DNA from: IDS-8 sp035304285
Lineage (GTDB): Bacteria > Pseudomonadota > Gammaproteobacteria > Steroidobacterales > Woeseiaceae
Reading direction: 5' to 3'
DNA length: 17,651 bases
Assembly (NCBI GenBank): GCA_035304285.1
Contig: DATGQI010000244.1
Span: 1 to 17,651, forward strand
Shown here in pieces: positions 14,924-17,651 of the stretch (its first letter is position 1; each line of letters begins with the position of its first letter). A program made the position numbers and the translations under genes. A model generated the notes under the pieces. It saw only the letters and a list, made by a program, of their open reading frames with translations, did no database searches and had not been told where the DNA came from.

Positions 14924-15939
14924 GGGGGCGACAGGTGCGGCGGTATCGTGAGTCCGCGTTCCCGATAAAAGCGCGCTGCTCCCGGATGCAGCGGCGCGCC
15001 CAGCCCCTTCAGCGCGAGTTCGAGCTTCATTTCGTTGGTCGAGCGATGGATTTCCTGCAGGGTGGAGAGGTTTTCCCACATGCTCCTGGTTATCTGGTAC
15101 ACCGTCTCTTCCGGCACGTCCTCCCGTACTGCGAGAACGTTCGGGTGCGATACGGAGCGAATTGGCGAGCGCTGGTTGGGATAGGTACCGGCCGCGATCT
15201 CGTAGTAATCCCACAGCGGGTAGCGAGCGTTGACCTGCGCCAATTCATCATCGCTGACATCGAGCACGACCATCCGGCTTCCCAGCACGGCCCAGGCCCG
15301 GGTTATGGCGCTCACCGGTACTCCTGCGGGAATGTTCATGCCGACGATGTTGCCGTCCTGTATCGCGTCGGCGGTCGCGCCGTATCCCATGTAAGAGAGA
15401 TTCATCCTGCGCCGGTAGTCGATGCCAAGGCTGTCGAGGATGTAGGCGCCGGTATGCTCTGCACCGGAGTTGCGCTCCCCCAGCACGAAACGTTGCCCGT
15501 CAAGCAACCCGAGGTCCGACAGCGTGCCGTTCCGCGCCAGGTCCGAGAGCAGCGCGAAATGTTCGACGTTGTGCCACATGCCGCTGACGCTGCGAAGCCA
15601 AGTCTGTGGTTCCCGCACCGGGCCCTCCCCGTTCCAGGCCCAGGCCGCGAAGACACCCTGCAGCAGGGCGAACTGGGCCTGGTTATCCCGTAGCAGCTTG
15701 ATGTTCTCCAGCGACCCCGCCGAACTGATCGCCGCCAGCGAGATGCCGTGTTCCGGGTACAGCTTCGACTTGCTGATGGTCGCAAGTGCAACACCTACCG
15801 GGTAATAGGTTCCGCCTACCGTCGCGGTCGCGAGGACATAAGGCCTTTCCCCGGCGAGTTCGCCGGAGCAGGAGAGCTGCAGAAATGCCACGACAAGCAG
15901 GGCGACAATAAACCGGGTCGAGTACAGGACATGCTGCAT
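14920..15939 (-). CDS. TAXI family TRAP transporter solute-binding lipoprotein
   Basis: A 339-residue periplasmic solute receptor of the TRAP-associated extracytoplasmic immunogenic (TAXI) family. A signal peptide with hydrophobic core FIVALLVVAFLQLSC ends at lipobox Cys24, so the protein is probably anchored to the inner membrane. TAXI features follow: ATATVGGTYYPVGVALA near residue 40, ISSAGSLENIKLLRDNQAQF, the LRSVSGMWHNVEHF region, and LGERNSGAEHTGAYIL, where the family usually has a Gly-Ser-Gly-type ligand loop. TAXI receptors that have been studied bind dicarboxylates or amino acids such as glutamate; the ligand here is not known. The ATG at 15939 gives a clean signal peptide; the ribosome site is weak. 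It overlaps the permease gene by four bases and follows the lyase gene by 73 bases. Confidence 0.92.
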   Translation of the reverse strand: MQHVLYSTRFIVALLVVAFLQLSCSGELAGERPYVLATATVGGTYYPVGVALATISKSKLYPEHGISLAAISSAGSLENIKLLRDNQAQFALLQGVFAAWAWNGEGPVREPQTWLRSVSGMWHNVEHFALLSDLARNGTLSDLGLLDGQRFVLGERNSGAEHTGAYILDSLGIDYRRRMNLSYMGYGATADAIQDGNIVGMNIPAGVPVSAITRAWAVLGSRMVVLDVSDDELAQVNARYPLWDYYEIAAGTYPNQRSPIRSVSHPNVLAVREDVPEETVYQITRSMWENLSTLQEIHRSTNEMKLELALKGLGAPLHPGAARFYRERGLTIPPHLSPP

Positions 15940-16012
15940 GCCAGCATGCTAACCGATGGATCCGGCTCCGGCCACGCAAGCGGCGCGGCAACGCATTTCG
16001 CCGCCGCGCGGA

Positions 16013-16930
16013 CTATGCTGCGGGACGGGGAAAAACCCCCGCTTTGGGCAACATCGCAGGCACGACCCGGCCGAGCGCAGCGGCCAGCCAGTCGCTCGTG
16101 GCTATGACCTTCTCCAGTGACACTCCCGTTTGGATCCCGGAGCGGTGCAGCATGTACAGCAGGTCATCTGTGGGTATGTTACCGGTAGCGGCGGGGGCAA
16201 AAGGACAGCCCCCGATCCCTCCGATACTCGCATCAAGGGATTCGACGCCGGCTTCTATGGCTGCCTGTGCATTGGCGAGCCCGGTGTTTCGTGTATTGTG
16301 AAAGTGGCATCGAAGCGGCAGCTTTCCGAATTCTGTTCGAAGCATGCCCAACAGCTCGCTGACCTGTACCGGTACTGCCACACCTATGCTGTCTGCAATG
16401 CCGAGCTCGGCAGGCTCTGCCTCCGTTACGCGGCGAGCCAGGCGCAGGATACGCTCAACGGGAACCTCGCCCTCATACGGACAGCCGAACGCGGAGGAAA
16501 TCATCACATTGGCGCGCAGCCCGTTAGCCTTCGCCCGCTTCGCTATGCGAGCCCACGCCTCGATCGATGTTTCAGTAGTTACGCCCTGATTGCGGCGGTT
16601 ATAGGTATCGCTTGCGACGATGACCATTCCTATCTCGTTGATACCAGTGGCGAGAGCGCGGTCGAGGCCCCGTTCGTTCATTATCAGACCGATATACGAT
16701 ACGTCATCCCGCATCGGAATCCTGGCCACGAGATCCTCGGCGTCCGCCATCTGTGGCACCTTTTTCGGGTGAACGAAGCTCGCTACCTCGAGACGGCGCA
16801 GGCCCGCATCGACAGCACGTGATATGAACTCCACCTTTGTTTCGAGCGAGAGTATTTCAGGCTCGCTCTGCAGGCCATCACGAGGCCCGACTTCTACAAT
16901 GCTAACGTGCCGGGTGGACTGCAGCTTCAT
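16013..16930 (-). CDS. HMG-CoA lyase-like pyruvate-carboxyltransferase family enzyme
   Basis: A 305-residue TIM-barrel enzyme of the HMG-CoA lyase type, which cleaves a 3-hydroxy-3-methylacyl-CoA to acetyl-CoA (or acyl-CoA) and a keto product in the cytoplasm. Conserved residues are Arg17-Asp18 in VGPRDGLQ, FVHPKKVPQM (52-61), SSAFGCPYEGEV (145-156), the metal ligands His209 and His211, and Cys242 in GGIGGCPFAPAATGN. The 33-residue spacing from His209 to Cys242 equals that of the human enzyme's His233 to Cys266. The loop after the metal histidines reads HFHNTRNTG, where canonical lyases have H-x-HDTYGQ, and FAPAATGN replaces YA(K/Q)GASGN, so the substrate may be a different acyl-CoA. The ATG at 16930 is 14 bases after the cysteine-hydrolase gene; both belong with the TRAP genes. 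Confidence 0.88.
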   Translation of the reverse strand: MKLQSTRHVSIVEVGPRDGLQSEPEILSLETKVEFISRAVDAGLRRLEVASFVHPKKVPQMADAEDLVARIPMRDDVSYIGLIMNERGLDRALATGINEIGMVIVASDTYNRRNQGVTTETSIEAWARIAKRAKANGLRANVMISSAFGCPYEGEVPVERILRLARRVTEAEPAELGIADSIGVAVPVQVSELLGMLRTEFGKLPLRCHFHNTRNTGLANAQAAIEAGVESLDASIGGIGGCPFAPAATGNIPTDDLLYMLHRSGIQTGVSLEKVIATSDWLAAALGRVVPAMLPKAGVFPRPAA

Positions 16931-16944
16931 GCGATCTTCGCCAA

Positions 16945-17598
16945 TTACTGTAGGTTGCCGAGCTTGCGAGACGGGTGCAGGCCTGACAGGTAGCTCACTA
17001 CCTCCTGTTCATCGACAACGTCGCCATACTTTGCGTTCATGTCGAACAGGTTTGCTGTGTGTGGCGATTCGTGCCGGTCGCCACAGGCATCGGCTACCAC
17101 GATTGGGATAAAACCCAGTGAGATTGCATCAACGCAGGTTGCGCGAACACAGCCGCTGGTGGTCAGCCCGGTGATTACAAGGGTGTCTGTACCCATTGTT
17201 GTTAATGCCGAAGACAGGGACGTACCAAAGAAGGCGCTGGGATACTGCTTTACGATAACCAGTTCGCCGTCGATCGGATCAATGCCCTTCGCCCAGTTCC
17301 CCAGCTCACCGCCTGCAACGAAATGCTTTAGCGGCAGCACCTTTTTGAAAAACAAGCCACCGTCCATACCTCCTTGCTGGTACGCCACGCGTGTATAGAT
17401 GACCGGTATACGGGCGCTGCGTGCTGCGTCACGGATACGAAGTGCCGACTCCAGCTGAGCCTCTACGTTGGCATAAAGCTCGCAGTCCGGATCAAAGTAA
17501 GCCTGCACGAAATCCACAAGAATCAGCGCGGGTCGTTCGCCGAATCCGAGCCGGTTGCCATAAGCCTTGCGATAATTGTCCGACAGATTCTGCGACAC
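16945..17598 (-). CDS. Isochorismatase-family cysteine hydrolase, N-carbamoylsarcosine amidase-like
   Basis: A 217-residue cytoplasmic cysteine hydrolase of the isochorismatase fold. The catalytic triad is visible: Asp29 in LILVDFVQAYF, Lys117 in VIVKQYPSAFFGT, and Cys150 in TGLTTSGCVRATCVDA, with the family cis-peptide just before SGC. The N-terminal YGNRLGFGERPALILVDF is typical of the N-carbamoylsarcosine amidase/maleamate amidohydrolase branch. Cleavage of an amide or carbamoyl group with release of ammonia is therefore more likely than isochorismate hydrolysis. The GTG start at 17598 is preceded by GGAG at six-base spacing, which decides the start. The GGAG overlaps the end of a probable upstream gene. 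It is first of the visible catabolic set with the lyase and the TAXI TRAP transporter. Confidence 0.9.
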   Translation of the reverse strand: MSQNLSDNYRKAYGNRLGFGERPALILVDFVQAYFDPDCELYANVEAQLESALRIRDAARSARIPVIYTRVAYQQGGMDGGLFFKKVLPLKHFVAGGELGNWAKGIDPIDGELVIVKQYPSAFFGTSLSSALTTMGTDTLVITGLTTSGCVRATCVDAISLGFIPIVVADACGDRHESPHTANLFDMNAKYGDVVDEQEVVSYLSGLHPSRKLGNLQ

Positions 17599-17601
17599 GG
17601 A

Positions 17602-17651
17602 TTACTCCGAAATAGGTTGACCAGTTACCAGACAGTTTGCGACAGCGGAAT
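17602..17651 (-). CDS. C-terminal tail of an upstream operon gene (partial)
   Basis: One - strand frame entering from the right edge reads SAVANCLVTGQPISE and stops at TAA (17602-17604), three bases before the GTG of the cysteine hydrolase, with the hydrolase's GGAG site spanning the stop. This spacing is what a preceding operon gene would give. Fifteen residues are too few to name a family, and a chance open frame of this length is quite possible. Confidence 0.35.
   Translation of the reverse strand, partial: SAVANCLVTGQPISE

Noticed and set aside
15940..16012. GC-rich imperfect stem and repeated GCATG words between lyase and TAXI genes
   Set aside because: The stem has only five continuous pairs with mismatches, and the ATG repeats do not change the start choice, which is set by the clean signal peptide from 15939.

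Overview
The window looks like an ordinary stretch of a GC-rich proteobacterial chromosome, most probably a gammaproteobacterium. The evidence is the gene families present (vSGLT-type symporter, TAXI-type TRAP transporter, AlaC-type aminotransferase, YgiD-type dioxygenase, DUF4112, DUF4383), frequent GTG and TTG starts, and a GGGGACAGATTTATTTT-type inverted repeat that I associate with environmental Gammaproteobacteria. ProA and ProB carry some sequence features I associate with alphaproteobacterial homologues, so the phylum call is firm and the class call is not. I see no phage, CRISPR, insertion sequence, rRNA or tRNA.

Layout. (1) Positions 1-848, + strand: the C-terminal part of a sodium/sugar symporter. 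(2) 849-992: a nested AT-rich inverted repeat that fills the gap between two convergent genes. (3) 993-5730, - strand: a tightly packed unit, read GMC dehydrogenase, Tat-exported small subunit, proB, proA. (4) 5910-8428, - strand: a WHy/LEA-2 lipoprotein, a class I methyltransferase and a DUF4112 membrane protein (the last two overlap), then a LigB-type extradiol dioxygenase. (5) 8429-8738: a divergent intergenic region. (6) 8739-9284, + strand: a DUF4383 membrane protein. (7) 9312-9339: a strong hairpin between convergent genes. (8) 9348-17598, - strand: isochorismatase-like cysteine hydrolase, HMG-CoA lyase-like enzyme, TAXI solute-binding lipoprotein, fused TRAP permease, then after a 133-base gap with two dyads an AlaC-type aminotransferase and a membrane/spermidine-synthase-like fusion. 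The last 50 bases hold the probable tail of one more gene of the same operon.

How the genes work together. ProB and ProA perform the first two steps of proline synthesis from glutamate and overlap by 4 bases. They sit directly behind a two-subunit periplasmic-type FAD dehydrogenase whose large subunit carries C-x5-C-x3-C, the spacing I recall for the 3Fe-4S cluster of bacterial FAD glucose dehydrogenase; the usual cytochrome c subunit is not next to it. The right-hand operon looks like uptake plus catabolism of an unidentified small carboxylate or amide: TRAP import, an amide-cleaving cysteine hydrolase, and a lyase that keeps the HMG-CoA lyase catalytic residues but has an altered active-site loop.

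No wholly new system is evident. The points most worth a second look are the nested repeat at 849-992, the cytochrome-less dehydrogenase coupled to proBA, and the TRAP/lyase/hydrolase operon.
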